This document shows, piece by piece, positions 9,379-17,462 of a stretch of DNA of 64,000 nucleotides. Location: positions 1,594,172-1,658,171 of the forward strand of contig NZ_LMIB01000001.1 of assembly GCF_001429065.1 (NCBI RefSeq), given 5' to 3'. The position numbers and the translations under genes were made by a program. This stretch comes from Sphingomonas sp. Root710 (GTDB taxonomy: Bacteria; Pseudomonadota; Alphaproteobacteria; Sphingomonadales; Sphingomonadaceae). The first letter of the stretch is position 1. The number at the start of each line of letters is the position of its first letter. The notes under the pieces are model-generated. The model searched no databases. It saw nothing but the letters and a program-made list of their open reading frames with translations, and was not told where the DNA came from.

Positions 9379-9700
9379 CGTGCGTTCCCGCCTGTTTCTC
9401 TTCTAATAGCATGCGATCGCCAGCACACTGGAACTGTCGGGAACATCGGCGATCTGACTGATCCCTGGTTTGGCCCGCTCGCCATCCCTTCCATCTCTCG
9501 CGAATGCACCTGGATCGACCGCCCCCGCCGGCAGTTGCGTGTTCATGCGTTGCACCATCGACTAGGCGCATTCGCCGAGAAGCTCAATAATCACTCACAT
9601 AAAAAGAGAGTGCACGCGTTTTTAATTGCTGGCAGCTTACTGACAGGTTACAAAAGGGCGGAACCGAGGTCGCATGGCCCCGATGACGCTGGAGTATGAA
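9379..9700. promoter_or_regulatory. Divergent promoter region between TetR and CapA-family genes
   Basis: A 322-base spacer with no gene seen, between divergently transcribed genes. It must hold both promoters and is the natural place for a TetR operator. I could not identify a convincing palindrome by eye. Its 9590-9650 part is distinctly AT-richer than the rest. Confidence 0.4.
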
Positions 9701-10846
9701 ATGGCTGAGCATCTGATCGGGATGGTGGGCGACCTACTCGTTGACCGCGATGATCCCGACGAACCCTTTGCGCAGGTCGCAGATGTGCTGGCAGCGCCGG
9801 ACGTCATGTTCGGCAATATGGAAGCCTGCTTTACCGACGACCCCCATCCTGCGCCGAGCGGCGCGACGCCCCTGTATCCCAAGGCACATAATCTCGATGC
9901 CTTCAGCAGGGCCGGCTTTAACATCCTGTCGCTCGCCAACAACCATATGGTGGATGCTGGTCATGAGGCGATGTTGGAGAATATTGCCCGCCTTCGCGCG
10001 CAGGGCGTCCACGTTTCGGGGGCAGGCGAGAATCTTTCCGAAGCGCGCAAGCCGGCGTTCGTCACGACGGGCGACCTGACGATCGGCATCCTCGCGCGCG
10101 CTTCCGTGTTTCCGATGGGCTATGAGGCTCGATCGAACGTGCCGGGCATCGCGCCAATGCGCGCCTATGATCTGTGGCGCCCCTTTCTCGACAACTATTA
10201 TATCCCCGGAGTCCCGCCCCGGGCGCAGACAGTGCCCGACGAGACCGATCTTGCCAATCTCGCTGCCGACATTGCCGAAGCCCGGTCGTGCGCGAATCTC
10301 GTTTTCACCAGCTATCATTGGGGCGACATGCTGCGTCCCTTCCATCTCTCCGATCATGAGAAGCGGACTGCGCGCTGGTCGATCGACAACGGGTCCGACA
10401 TGGTAATCGGGCATCACCACCATGCGCTGCGCGGCATCGAATGGTATAACGGCAAACCGATCTTCTACGGACTGGGCCACTTCGTGTTTGATGTACGCTT
10501 GGAGATGAGCGAGGAGGCCAAGGCGATGATCGGCACCGATCCGGACAGCTTCGGAATTTTTCCCCGCGAGGGCTGGCCGTTGCTGCCGACGCATCCCGAT
10601 ACTCGGATGACGCTATTTGCCTATGCTCAGGCCGAGGGTACCGGCGTCCAGGACATTGGCTTCCTGCCGTGCCGGCTTCGGCCGGATGGCAGAGTCGAGC
10701 CGGTCCATCGCGACAGCGGCGAAGGCAAAGAGGTCGTCGATTATGTCGAGCGATGCAATATCAGCCAGGGATTGAACGCCCGCCTCACGACCGACGGTGC
10801 GATCGAGATCGCCGGTTGGCCCACTGTGCGGGTCGTTGCACCCTGA
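9701..10846 (+). CDS. CapA-family metallophosphatase-like protein
   Basis: A 381-residue protein of the CapA/PgsA family (calcineurin-like fold), related to proteins of poly-gamma-glutamate synthesis and export but often found in hydrolytic clusters. Visible motifs are MVGDLLVDRDD at the N-terminus, FGNMEAC (metal-binding Asn/Glu strand), NILSLANNHMVDAG with the NNH motif, FTSYHWGDM and VIGHHHHALRG with its clustered histidines, then FYGLGHFVFD. I chose ATG 9701 because GGAG sits at 9691-9694, six bases upstream; an in-frame ATG at 9674 is an alternative. No signal peptide is evident. The 25-nt gap to the serine hydrolase gene suggests an operon. A role in cutting a gamma-linked or unusual amide substrate is only a guess. 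Confidence 0.85.
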   Translation: MAEHLIGMVGDLLVDRDDPDEPFAQVADVLAAPDVMFGNMEACFTDDPHPAPSGATPLYPKAHNLDAFSRAGFNILSLANNHMVDAGHEAMLENIARLRAQGVHVSGAGENLSEARKPAFVTTGDLTIGILARASVFPMGYEARSNVPGIAPMRAYDLWRPFLDNYYIPGVPPRAQTVPDETDLANLAADIAEARSCANLVFTSYHWGDMLRPFHLSDHEKRTARWSIDNGSDMVIGHHHHALRGIEWYNGKPIFYGLGHFVFDVRLEMSEEAKAMIGTDPDSFGIFPREGWPLLPTHPDTRMTLFAYAQAEGTGVQDIGFLPCRLRPDGRVEPVHRDSGEGKEVVDYVERCNISQGLNARLTTDGAIEIAGWPTVRVVAP

Positions 10847-10871
10847 TTGCTCCGGTAGTGAAGGTATCCCA

Positions 10872-12065
10872 ATGACTGATTTCCGTTTCAAGGCGAGCCT
10901 GGCTAAGGAGGCCGGCTTTGCGCCTGAGGTGCTCGCGGAGCTTCCCGCTTATGTCGATGTCAAGGTGGCGAATGGTGACATCGCTGGCGCGGTGATGCTT
11001 TTGGCGCGCGGCGACAAGCTCATTTTCTCCAGCGTGTCGGGCTATTGCGACATCGAGCGCAGAACTGCCCTTCAGCACGATGCGATCTTCACTCTCTATT
11101 CTATGAGCAAGCCGCTCACCGCGGTCGGCATCCTTACGTTGTTCGACGAAGGGCATTGGAAGCTCGACGACCCGGTGTCGCGCTTCCTGCCCGAGTTTGC
11201 CGATATCGCAGCCTTGCCGGGCAGCGGCGCGACGCGTGAGCCGACAATGCTCGAGCTCTTTACCCATACCGCAGGCTTTTCGTTCGGCCGAACGCCGGAA
11301 GAGGTACTGCAAACCATCGAGCGTGTCGACTGGTCCGGGGCGCGGTCGCTGTCGCAGCTGATTGGCCGCTATGCCGCCATGCCTCTTTCCTACCAGCCCG
11401 GCGAAGACTGGCAGTACAGTGTCGCCACGGACCTCCAGGCCGAAATTGTCGAGCGCATCACCGGCGAGCGTTTCGACCTCTATATGGCAAAGCGGGTGTT
11501 CGAACCTCTTGGCATGGTCAACACGGGATTCCGGCTCGATCACGAACAATCGCGCCGCCTCGTGAATGGCTACATCCAGGATCCAGAGAGCGGCCGCCTG
11601 CGGCCCGCGACAGAGGCCGAGAAGCTCGAGTCGATCTTTCCGATGGGCGGCACGTCCTTCAAATCCACTGCGCTGGATTATGCACGGTTCGCACGGATGT
11701 TATTGAACCGCGGCAGATTGGGGGATGCCCGGATACTCTCGGCAGAAGCCGTCGATCTGATGCTCTCGAACCATCTGTCCGACGATTTCCTAGAGACGAC
11801 CAGGGGTGTGCAACATTATGTGCTGGGTAACGGAAACGGGCACGGGCTGAATGGTCTGGTCTGCGTTGATCCGGTACGTGCCGGCCGTCCGGTCGGAAAA
11901 GGAACCTACGAGTGGGGCGGTGCCTTCGGCACCTGGTTCTGGGTCGATCCGGCGAACGACGTCCTTTTCGTCGGCATGACCAATTTGAGGCGCGGCCAGG
12001 GCGACATGCGCCCGCTCGACGTCATATCGCAAGACATCGTCTACCGCGCCTTCGAAGAACAGTGA
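10872..12065 (+). CDS. Serine hydrolase, class C beta-lactamase-related (esterase/peptidase)
   Basis: A 397-residue enzyme of the beta-lactamase/transpeptidase-like fold. The nucleophile motif SMSK is at 77-80 (SXXK) and a YSV at 182-184 fills the YXN position, with Val instead of Asn. GTYEWGGAFGTWFWVDP near the C-terminus occupies the place of the KTG-type third motif, as in EstB-like esterases and D-aminopeptidases. The absence of a signal peptide and the family features argue for an esterase/amidase rather than antibiotic resistance. It starts 25 nt after the CapA-family gene. ATG 10872 was chosen over longer frames because homology-like sequence begins there. Confidence 0.87.
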   Translation: MTDFRFKASLAKEAGFAPEVLAELPAYVDVKVANGDIAGAVMLLARGDKLIFSSVSGYCDIERRTALQHDAIFTLYSMSKPLTAVGILTLFDEGHWKLDDPVSRFLPEFADIAALPGSGATREPTMLELFTHTAGFSFGRTPEEVLQTIERVDWSGARSLSQLIGRYAAMPLSYQPGEDWQYSVATDLQAEIVERITGERFDLYMAKRVFEPLGMVNTGFRLDHEQSRRLVNGYIQDPESGRLRPATEAEKLESIFPMGGTSFKSTALDYARFARMLLNRGRLGDARILSAEAVDLMLSNHLSDDFLETTRGVQHYVLGNGNGHGLNGLVCVDPVRAGRPVGKGTYEWGGAFGTWFWVDPANDVLFVGMTNLRRGQGDMRPLDVISQDIVYRAFEEQ

Positions 12066-12122
12066 TGACGGGGGCAAGACGGGAGATGACAGGATTCCTC
12101 GTGGTGAGCAGGTTGGCCCGTC

Positions 12123-13162
12123 GTGCATCATGAAAGCTTCTCGAACCGCCATCGGTTCTTTTTGATCGCGACGTTGTTTCTCATTTCCACGCTGAGCTAT
12201 GCCGATCGGAACGTGCTTTCGGTCGTCGTGGAGGGAATAAAGCAGGAGTTTCACCTCTCCGACACGCTGGTCGGTTTGTTGATCGGCGGTCCCTTTGCCA
12301 TCCTGTTTGCGCTGTTCGGCATTCCGATCGCTCGCCTCGCCGACCTCTACAACCGAAAATCCATTCTGCTCCTTTGCTTATTCGTCTGGAGTTGCGCGAC
12401 GCTGCTGTGCGGCTTAGCCGGCACCGTGTGGATGCTAGCTTTATCCCGCATGCTTGTCGGCGCTGGCGAAGCAGGCGCCGCGCCGACGAGCCATTCGCTC
12501 GTGGCTGATTACTGTTCCCCAGCTCAACGATCGCGCGCCTACTCGGCATTGACGGCTTCGGCCGCGATTGGCGGCTTTCTCGCTCTGGCCGGTGGCGGCT
12601 TCATTGCCGGCCATTATGGCTGGCGGTCCGCATTCCTGGTCATGGGCGCCGCGTCGCTTCCGGTCCTGGTTCTCGCGGCCCGCATCTTGATCGAACCGCG
12701 CAACAGGAGCGGCGAAGCGGTAGACGAACGGACCGGATCTACGCACTGGCTGGATCAGCTTTGGGCCTTGGCCGCAAAGCGATCATATGTTCTCCTGGCG
12801 ACGGGCCTGACCATTTACGGCTTTGTCGCCTATGGCCCACTGCTGCTTGCGCCGACCTATCTCATTCGCGTGCTGGGAGCTGACGTTTTCCAAGCGGGCC
12901 TGGTATTCGGTCCGGCTCTCGGACTGGGGACGCTTGCGGGATCCTTTTTGGGCGGCCTGCTCGGCGATCGGTTGGTCCAACGCAACCCCCTGTGGTTAGT
13001 GCGCATACCTTCGTTAGGGCTGCTGGCAGCTTTGCCGGCAGGCCTAGCGGCGTTCACCACAAGCTCGATGAAAACATTCTTGCTAACGTGCAGCCTGATG
13101 GTCGCAATGCTCTCGGCCTGTCTTCCCGTCATCTTCGCTGCAGTTCAGGCCGTGTGTGGATC
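12123..13162 (+). pseudogene. MFS transporter, 5' part of a gene split by an IS1595-family element
   Basis: Encodes the first ~347 residues of a major facilitator transporter of the Spinster-like type: RNVLSVVVEGIKQEF after helix 1, the DRxxRK-like loop ARLADLYNRKS and many membrane helices. Translation runs into the inserted element and stops at 13175 after three foreign codons. The missing C-terminal segment lies at 17488-17718 and rejoins in frame (AVQAVCGS then QRRALATALLFGGLNM) when the element and one copy of the 8-bp target repeat are removed. The gene starts with GTG 57 nt after the serine hydrolase gene, so it was probably the permease of this cluster. The truncated product lacks its last helices and is most likely inactive. 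Confidence 0.9.
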
Positions 13163-13187
13163 CGGCATTATGTAGCAATTGCACCAA
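13163..13187 (+). repeat. Left terminal inverted repeat of the IS1595-family element
   Basis: 25 bp, an exact reverse complement of 17463-17487. Preceded directly by the target duplication TGTGGATC. Confidence 0.95.
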
Positions 13188-13229
13188 GCATACTGATGAA
13201 CGTCACGACATGCAATGATACAGTGCACC

Positions 13230-13661
13230 ATGACCGATTACATGGTGACGGGCCTCGTCAAGAAACGGGCAGAGCTAGCCGGGGAACTGGCGAACATCCA
13301 CAACCGGGTCGCGCAACTGGTGCGGGATATCGAGCATCTGGACGCGACGTTGCAGATCGTAGCGCCGCATGTCGTGCCGGAAGCTATTCCGCCCCGCCTG
13401 TTTCAGCCGCCCGAAGATTGGAGCAAGCGCGGACAGATGAGCCGCCTTGTGCTGAGCATCCTCCGCAACGCCAAGGAGCCGCTGGCATCCCGCGACATAG
13501 CCTCTCAGCTTATCCTAGAGCGCGGCATGGCTATGGATATGAAGCTTCTCCGGTTGATGACGAAGCGCGTCGGGTCGGCGCTCAGGGACAAGCGCGAGAA
13601 GGGCTTGGTGCGCACTGTCGAGGGTGCGGGGCTGTACCAATTGTGGGAGATTGCGCGTTAG
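13230..13661 (+). CDS. IS1595-element passenger protein, winged-helix-like
   Basis: A 143-residue protein of the kind often carried by IS1595-family elements. The N-terminal half (VKKRAELAGELANIHNRVAQL...LDATLQIV) is a predicted coiled coil. The C-terminal half (QMSRLVLSILRNAKEPLASRDIASQLI...VGSALRDKREKGLVRTVEGAGLYQLWEI) resembles a winged helix that reads like a DNA-binding domain. I chose the ATG before TDYMV; ATG 13215 is also in frame. A strong terminator follows at 13715-13748, so it is its own transcription unit. Function unknown; a regulatory role in the element is plausible. Confidence 0.7.
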   Translation: MTDYMVTGLVKKRAELAGELANIHNRVAQLVRDIEHLDATLQIVAPHVVPEAIPPRLFQPPEDWSKRGQMSRLVLSILRNAKEPLASRDIASQLILERGMAMDMKLLRLMTKRVGSALRDKREKGLVRTVEGAGLYQLWEIAR

Positions 13662-13714
13662 AACTACGTATATATAGCGGTTGCATGGGGCGTACTCCTA
13701 CGATAAGGCTAAGG

Positions 13715-13748
13715 AACTCCCCCGTGATTCACGGGTTGGAGTTTTTTT
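13715..13748 (+). terminator. Rho-independent terminator
   Basis: Hairpin AACTCC-CCCGTG / CACGGG-TT-GGAGTT with loop ATT, followed by a run of T (13742-13748). It follows the passenger gene ending at 13661. Confidence 0.85.
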
Positions 13749-13840
13749 GTGCGCCCGAGTGATTGCTAACGTTCTGTTAGTTCGCTTGGGGGTACAGGAG
13801 GTTTGGCCCTATAGCTGACCCGCAGCGCGGGAGGGACATT

Positions 13841-14020
13841 ATGACGAATAGTGACCAGATGATTGACGACCGCAGGTTGCAGCTCGACAGCAACAACATG
13901 TTTCGTCGGTGCCGTCAGAATGGTATGCCAAAAATGCCTGAAGGCATTAAGGGTCATATTGTCCTTAAAACTGCCTATGAGATTCAGCGGGAGCGCATGG
14001 CAGCAAAGACCGCCGCTTAA
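13841..14020 (+). CDS. Small hypothetical passenger protein (59 aa)
   Basis: A short reading frame beginning MTNSDQMIDDRRLQLDSNNM and ending ERMAAKTAA. It is preceded by a good ribosome binding site (GGGAGGG, about 13829-13835) and followed within 32 nt by a perfect hairpin. This packaging between two terminators inside the element supports a real gene. The product is charged, with no membrane segment and no motif I recognise. Confidence 0.6.
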   Translation: MTNSDQMIDDRRLQLDSNNMFRRCRQNGMPKMPEGIKGHIVLKTAYEIQRERMAAKTAA

Positions 14021-14051
14021 GAGATAACAATCACTTAGTAGCTCAACGACG

Positions 14052-14080
14052 AATAGGCGCGATGTAACATCGCGCCTATT
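14052..14080 (+). terminator. Hairpin terminator inside the element
   Basis: AATAGGCGCGATGT pairs perfectly with ACATCGCGCCTATT around one central base. It lies just after the 59-aa gene; the downstream AAATTATAA is AT-rich rather than a clean T run. Confidence 0.65.
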
Positions 14081-14111
14081 AAATTATAAGCTTAGCGGTG
14101 CGGCGGTGGGA

Positions 14112-14714
14112 ATGTCCATTATCTCTGGAACGCTCGTTGTGGACGAGAATATATTTTCTCGTTGGCGGTCCTTTTCGGATTTCCGAGAGGATATAGAGCA
14201 CGTTTGTGACATTATGGCGTACCGGACGGAGCGCCGTGTCAAGCTTGACCCGCATAGATTGCAGATAGCGCATGAGCGAATGCTGGCGCATCAAGAGGCA
14301 TGGCTCGAACATATCCTTCCTGTCGGAACAAAGTACCTCAGCCATCTTAAGCTTTCCGCGATTTTCATCGAGTCTATGATTGAGTTGACTCCAATTGCGG
14401 TTGGAGAGGCTGTTCCGAGGATCGGAGGTAGTGTTTCATACCAAGATGGTGATGGCATTCAGTTTCCTCCTCCGGAACGATTGCCCGAGAGAGAACTGGC
14501 AAAATTTGTCGATGGACAAACCCCAATGCTTGCTTGGTTAATCGGGTATCATATTTGCGAGTTTTTCGAAAAAAATCGTATCGATAGGGTAGATGATTTC
14601 GTCGCTCGAACGACTGACGAGTTTGAAATTGATGTGGTCTCGGCACTTTTTAGTGGGCGTGTTTCCGCGCAGGCCATGCATCTGATCCTGAAGGCACTCT
14701 TTTTGCGCGATTAA
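14112..14714 (+). CDS. Hypothetical passenger protein (200 aa)
   Basis: A soluble protein of 200 residues, starting MSIISGTLVVDENIF. I recognise no domain. It has several helical stretches (MLAHQEAWLEHILPVGTKYLSHL; LAWLIGYHICEFFEKNRIDRVDDF) and a Pro-rich middle. The coding sequence is visibly more AT-rich than the surrounding sphingomonad genes, suggesting that the cargo came from another background. It converges on the transposase gene with a 4-nt overlap of stops. GTG 14106 is an alternative start. Confidence 0.65.
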   Translation: MSIISGTLVVDENIFSRWRSFSDFREDIEHVCDIMAYRTERRVKLDPHRLQIAHERMLAHQEAWLEHILPVGTKYLSHLKLSAIFIESMIELTPIAVGEAVPRIGGSVSYQDGDGIQFPPPERLPERELAKFVDGQTPMLAWLIGYHICEFFEKNRIDRVDDFVARTTDEFEIDVVSALFSGRVSAQAMHLILKALFLRD

Positions 14715-15667
14715 GAAGCCCGCTGCCAGTATCCCGCGAACCGGCGCGACTGGCTCGACGCCAGCGCCAACGTCCCCACCATAGCCGCCTGCGCGCCGTT
14801 CGAAGCGCGGCGGTTATCTTCCCGCCACGAAGCTTCGCTTGCATAGCTGGCGAGGTACGGGCCCGCGATGTGGTGATGCGTGCCGACTTCCATACGGCGG
14901 AGACGCGAGAAGTAGCTTTCGGCCTGATTGGTGCAAACGCCCTTGTCCATATAGCGGAACGAGTGATTGACGCGGCCCGTATCGTAGGAGGCGTGCAGCG
15001 CGTCCCATGCGGAGCCTTCGTCGGCGTGGACGGTCGCGCCAGTCTCAACAACCGAGCGAATGAAAGGGACGCCCTGTGCTTCGGTGCGACCGATGAAAGT
15101 TAGGGTGCGACCACCGCGCGAGCGAGCGACGACAACGACCTGACGCTTGCCGGTCTGATTTTCCAGAAGGCGGCGATCCTTGCGGTCTGACTTCTCGTTC
15201 TCCGGCTTGCTGTAGCCGCCGAAGTAAGCGCCATCGACCTCGACAACGCCCCCAAGCTGCGCGCCCATATTCTCGCGCGCCATCGCCTCGCGCAGCTTGT
15301 GCGAAAGGACGAAAGCCGTCTTGTACTGACAATCCAGATCGCGGCTGACTTGCAACGCCGAAACGCCCTTTGCGCCGTTGCAGAATATCACGATCGCGGC
15401 GAGCAGATCGGTGAAGCTCATCTTACGCGAGGCAAAGATGGTGCCGCTCGTCACCGAGAACTGATGATGGCAGGCAATGCACTTGAACCGGCGGCGCGTG
15501 GCAATGTCGTAGGTTTCGACACAGCCGCAACGCGGGCACACCGCTTCGCCGTCCGTAGCAGCCCAGCGCAGGCGCTTGAACGTCTCGTAAGCCGCATCCT
15601 CGCCCATGCGGAACACAGCCTTGAGGCTGAGCGTGCGGGCGGCGGCTGAGAGAAGAAAGTGTTGCAT
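14711..15667 (-). CDS. IS1595-family transposase
   Basis: A 318-residue transposase. The N-terminal zinc ribbon (CPRCGC...RFKCIACHHQFSVTSGTIF, about residues 42-76) precedes a helix-turn-helix-like region and the ISXO2-like DDE domain: VEVDGAYFGG for the first Asp, TVHADEGSAWDAL for the second, and NQAESYFSRLRRMEVGTHH around the third acidic residue in the family's N/E position. I chose ATG 15667 because family members begin MQHFLLSAAARTLSL; a longer frame starts at 15694. It is the only transposase in the element and matches its 8-bp target duplication. It looks intact, so the element may still be mobile. Confidence 0.93.
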   Translation of the reverse strand: MQHFLLSAAARTLSLKAVFRMGEDAAYETFKRLRWAATDGEAVCPRCGCVETYDIATRRRFKCIACHHQFSVTSGTIFASRKMSFTDLLAAIVIFCNGAKGVSALQVSRDLDCQYKTAFVLSHKLREAMARENMGAQLGGVVEVDGAYFGGYSKPENEKSDRKDRRLLENQTGKRQVVVVARSRGGRTLTFIGRTEAQGVPFIRSVVETGATVHADEGSAWDALHASYDTGRVNHSFRYMDKGVCTNQAESYFSRLRRMEVGTHHHIAGPYLASYASEASWREDNRRASNGAQAAMVGTLALASSQSRRFAGYWQRAS

Positions 15668-15731
15668 GTCATCGTATCCGGTGATGTTATACACTGGATA
15701 TGATGGTTGATATAACCGAAGTCAAGGGTGT

Positions 15732-15753
15732 ATATCATCACAAGCGATGATAT
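15732..15753. promoter_or_regulatory. Palindromic candidate operator between transposase and DUF6471 gene
   Basis: ATATCATC, six bases, GATGATAT: a perfect 8-bp inverted repeat in the 104-bp divergent promoter region. Single half-sites (TATATCATC) also occur near the right end at 17451-17459, and ATATGATGG lies at 15699-15707. Its position suggests autoregulation by the neighbouring DNA-binding protein. The binding protein is inferred. Confidence 0.5.
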
Positions 15754-15771
15754 TTTTAGGATTGATCCGTT

Positions 15772-16011
15772 ATGGTGGCGAAGTCGGACCCCGTGAATGT
15801 CGAGTATGAGACTCGCGCGAAGAACTTGCTTAAGGGTGAGTTGAAGCGACGGGGGGTCACTTATGCTCAGCTTGCGGAGAAGCTGGCGTCGATTGGCGTC
15901 ACAGAGAACGAGCGCAACCTTAACAATAAGATCAGCCGGGGCGGCTTTACGGCTGCGTTTCTGCTCCAATGTCTAGAGGCTATCGGAGTCTCGGCATTGC
16001 GGCTGGACTAG
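15772..16011 (+). CDS. DUF6471-like small DNA-binding protein (79 aa)
   Basis: A 79-residue protein whose sequence (KNLLKGELKRRGVTYAQLAEKL...NLNNKISRGGFTAAFLLQCLEAIGV) is that of a Cro/C1-like helix-turn-helix of the DUF6471 type. It lies divergent to the transposase, 18 nt downstream of the palindrome at 15732-15753, so it may repress the transposase and itself. Its end overlaps the start of the next gene by 43 nt. Small regulators of this type are common in accessory DNA of Proteobacteria. Confidence 0.75.
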   Translation: MVAKSDPVNVEYETRAKNLLKGELKRRGVTYAQLAEKLASIGVTENERNLNNKISRGGFTAAFLLQCLEAIGVSALRLD

Positions 16012-16958
16012 GTGCGCTCATTTGGGCGGTGCTGTTCGGATTCAGCTTAGGCTCGTTAGATACCGACAAAGAACGGTATGAGCCCTATCGCTACGCCGCC
16101 GACAAGCCAGCGGAGGCTGAATCGGCGCAGGCGGGTGTGCCCCGCGCCCAACCCCTCGGATATCGCCGCCCCTGCCAAGACCCAAAAGGGGAAACTGAGA
16201 GCGACCTTTGCGCCCAATGGAAAGCCGCTAACGCGGCTGAAGATAGCGCATTTTGGGCACAGTGGGGCTTTTGGATCGCCGTCGTCGGGTCTAGTTTCCT
16301 GCTCTGGCAAATTATGCTCACTCGCGAAGCTGTGGAAGACACCGGGCGCGCTACTGAGGCGATGAGGCAAGCTAACCGCATCTCTGAAAATGCCCAACGC
16401 GCTTGGATAACTCTTGGCATAGAGCCGGATCACGCCAGCCCTTACCCCGGCGGGGGGATATATTTTCGCATCAATTTCACGGCTGCCAATGTGGGAAACA
16501 CTGAGGCCACGCATTTCTTTGTCAAACACTCCGTGCTGTTTCAGGGCGCAGGCGAAAGCTCTAACGACTTCGCCACGCGGATGCTTGGCCAGGTCGAGGC
16601 TTGGTTGGACAAAATATACGAAATTAAAACCCTGACTGTTGTTCCCGCAGAGAGGGTCGTTGTTCCTTGGTGGAATGATATCGCCTCGAAAGACATCCCT
16701 TGGGCAAAGATCCTGGGGCCTGTTATGGGAAGCACGCCTGTGTTCCTCATGGCCGCCTACTACCGGACTGTGAGCGACCCCGACCGAATACAAATTGTTT
16801 GGCGTGCGTGGATGCTCCATGCGATCGACGAAAACGGTGATGCCGTCCACTGGATCGAACAGGGTAAGCTTTATCGACGTAAGGATCTCTACGGGGACCC
16901 CTTTAATGTCTGCGCGCACCACATGACATGCGATGCTAGTTTGATCAGTGCCGACTAG
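15969..16958 (+). CDS. Membrane-anchored hypothetical passenger protein
   Basis: A 329-residue protein with an N-terminal membrane helix (IAAGLGALIWAVLFGFSLG), a Cys-containing extracytoplasmic-looking stretch and a second helix (WGFWIAVVGSSFLLWQIML). A coiled-coil-like segment follows (TREAVEDTGRATEAMRQANR), then a beta-rich C-terminal domain beginning RAWITLGIE. Proteins with this layout are common as hypotheticals in alphaproteobacterial accessory DNA; the function is unknown. It starts inside the 3' end of the DUF6471 gene (different frame), indicating co-translation. Whether it is useful to the host or the element cannot be told from sequence. Confidence 0.7.
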   Translation: MSRGYRSLGIAAGLGALIWAVLFGFSLGSLDTDKERYEPYRYAADKPAEAESAQAGVPRAQPLGYRRPCQDPKGETESDLCAQWKAANAAEDSAFWAQWGFWIAVVGSSFLLWQIMLTREAVEDTGRATEAMRQANRISENAQRAWITLGIEPDHASPYPGGGIYFRINFTAANVGNTEATHFFVKHSVLFQGAGESSNDFATRMLGQVEAWLDKIYEIKTLTVVPAERVVVPWWNDIASKDIPWAKILGPVMGSTPVFLMAAYYRTVSDPDRIQIVWRAWMLHAIDENGDAVHWIEQGKLYRRKDLYGDPFNVCAHHMTCDASLISAD

Positions 16959-17021
16959 TAGCGCGCCTATGATCCACGCGCCAATCATGTACCGTCTCCG
17001 CAACGAGTCGGGAGAGCGGTG

Positions 17022-17318
17022 ATGTGGTGGCATGTGGCATGCGACGCGCTGGAGAAAGGCTGCTGCCTCGAACTCCAATATGACGGATACTCACGCATCG
17101 TTGAGGTCCACGCCGTCGGGACCACGAAAGACGGCAACCCCATCATGCGTTGCTGGCAAGTCAGTGGCGGGAGCGTCAGCGGAGAGCGGACCGGATGGAA
17201 GCTGTTCCGGCTCGACGAGGCACGCGGCGGCCTCATCTACCATGAACGCAGCCAAGCTCCCCGGAGTGGGTATAAGCGAGGTGATCCGGCGATAGCGTTC
17301 ATACGCTGCCAGATCTAA
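17022..17318 (+). CDS. Small conserved-type passenger protein (98 aa)
   Basis: Starts MWWHVACDALEKGCCLELQY, with the ribosome site GGAG at 17011-17014. The segment LELQYDGYSRIVEVHAVGTTKDGNPIMRCWQV is reminiscent of WYL-type beta modules that respond to small ligands, but the protein is too short for a full WYL regulator. GTG 17019 directly precedes the chosen ATG. It is the last gene on the plus strand before the right end of the element. Function unknown. Confidence 0.65.
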   Translation: MWWHVACDALEKGCCLELQYDGYSRIVEVHAVGTTKDGNPIMRCWQVSGGSVSGERTGWKLFRLDEARGGLIYHERSQAPRSGYKRGDPAIAFIRCQI

Positions 17319-17396
17319 CCCGCCGCAGTCGCATGGCCCGGCAGGATACGCCGGTTCGTTGTTGGTCGCGCAGTCCGACCAGTGGCCCGTATTCAT
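17091..17396 (-). CDS. Possible antisense small gene (N-terminus resembles phage hypotheticals)
   Basis: A 101-residue frame whose first ~35 residues (MNTGHWSDCATNNEPAYPAG then PCDCGGL) look like small Cys-containing hypotheticals of alphaproteobacterial phages. The rest overlaps the opposite-strand 98-aa gene and may be only a shadow of it. If real, the gene may be mainly the short N-terminal module. Confidence is low because of the overlap. Confidence 0.35.
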   Translation of the reverse strand: MNTGHWSDCATNNEPAYPAGPCDCGGLDLAAYERYRRITSLIPTPGSLAAFMVDEAAACLVEPEQLPSGPLSADAPATDLPATHDGVAVFRGPDGVDLNDA

Positions 17397-17462
17397 TAGC
17401 GCTCACTCCTTGTTGGAGCGGCGTTATGTAACCACCTTATCCGATGTGTTATATCATCGTAT

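Noticed and set aside
10872-12065. Beta-lactamase resistance gene
   Set aside because: It has SMSK but YSV in place of YXN and no export signal, and sits in a catabolic cluster; esterase/peptidase fits better.
7100-12122. Microcystin-type (mlr) degradation cluster
   Set aside because: A serine hydrolase and MFS permease are shared features, but there is no recognisable MlrA membrane protease or MlrC-type metallopeptidase.
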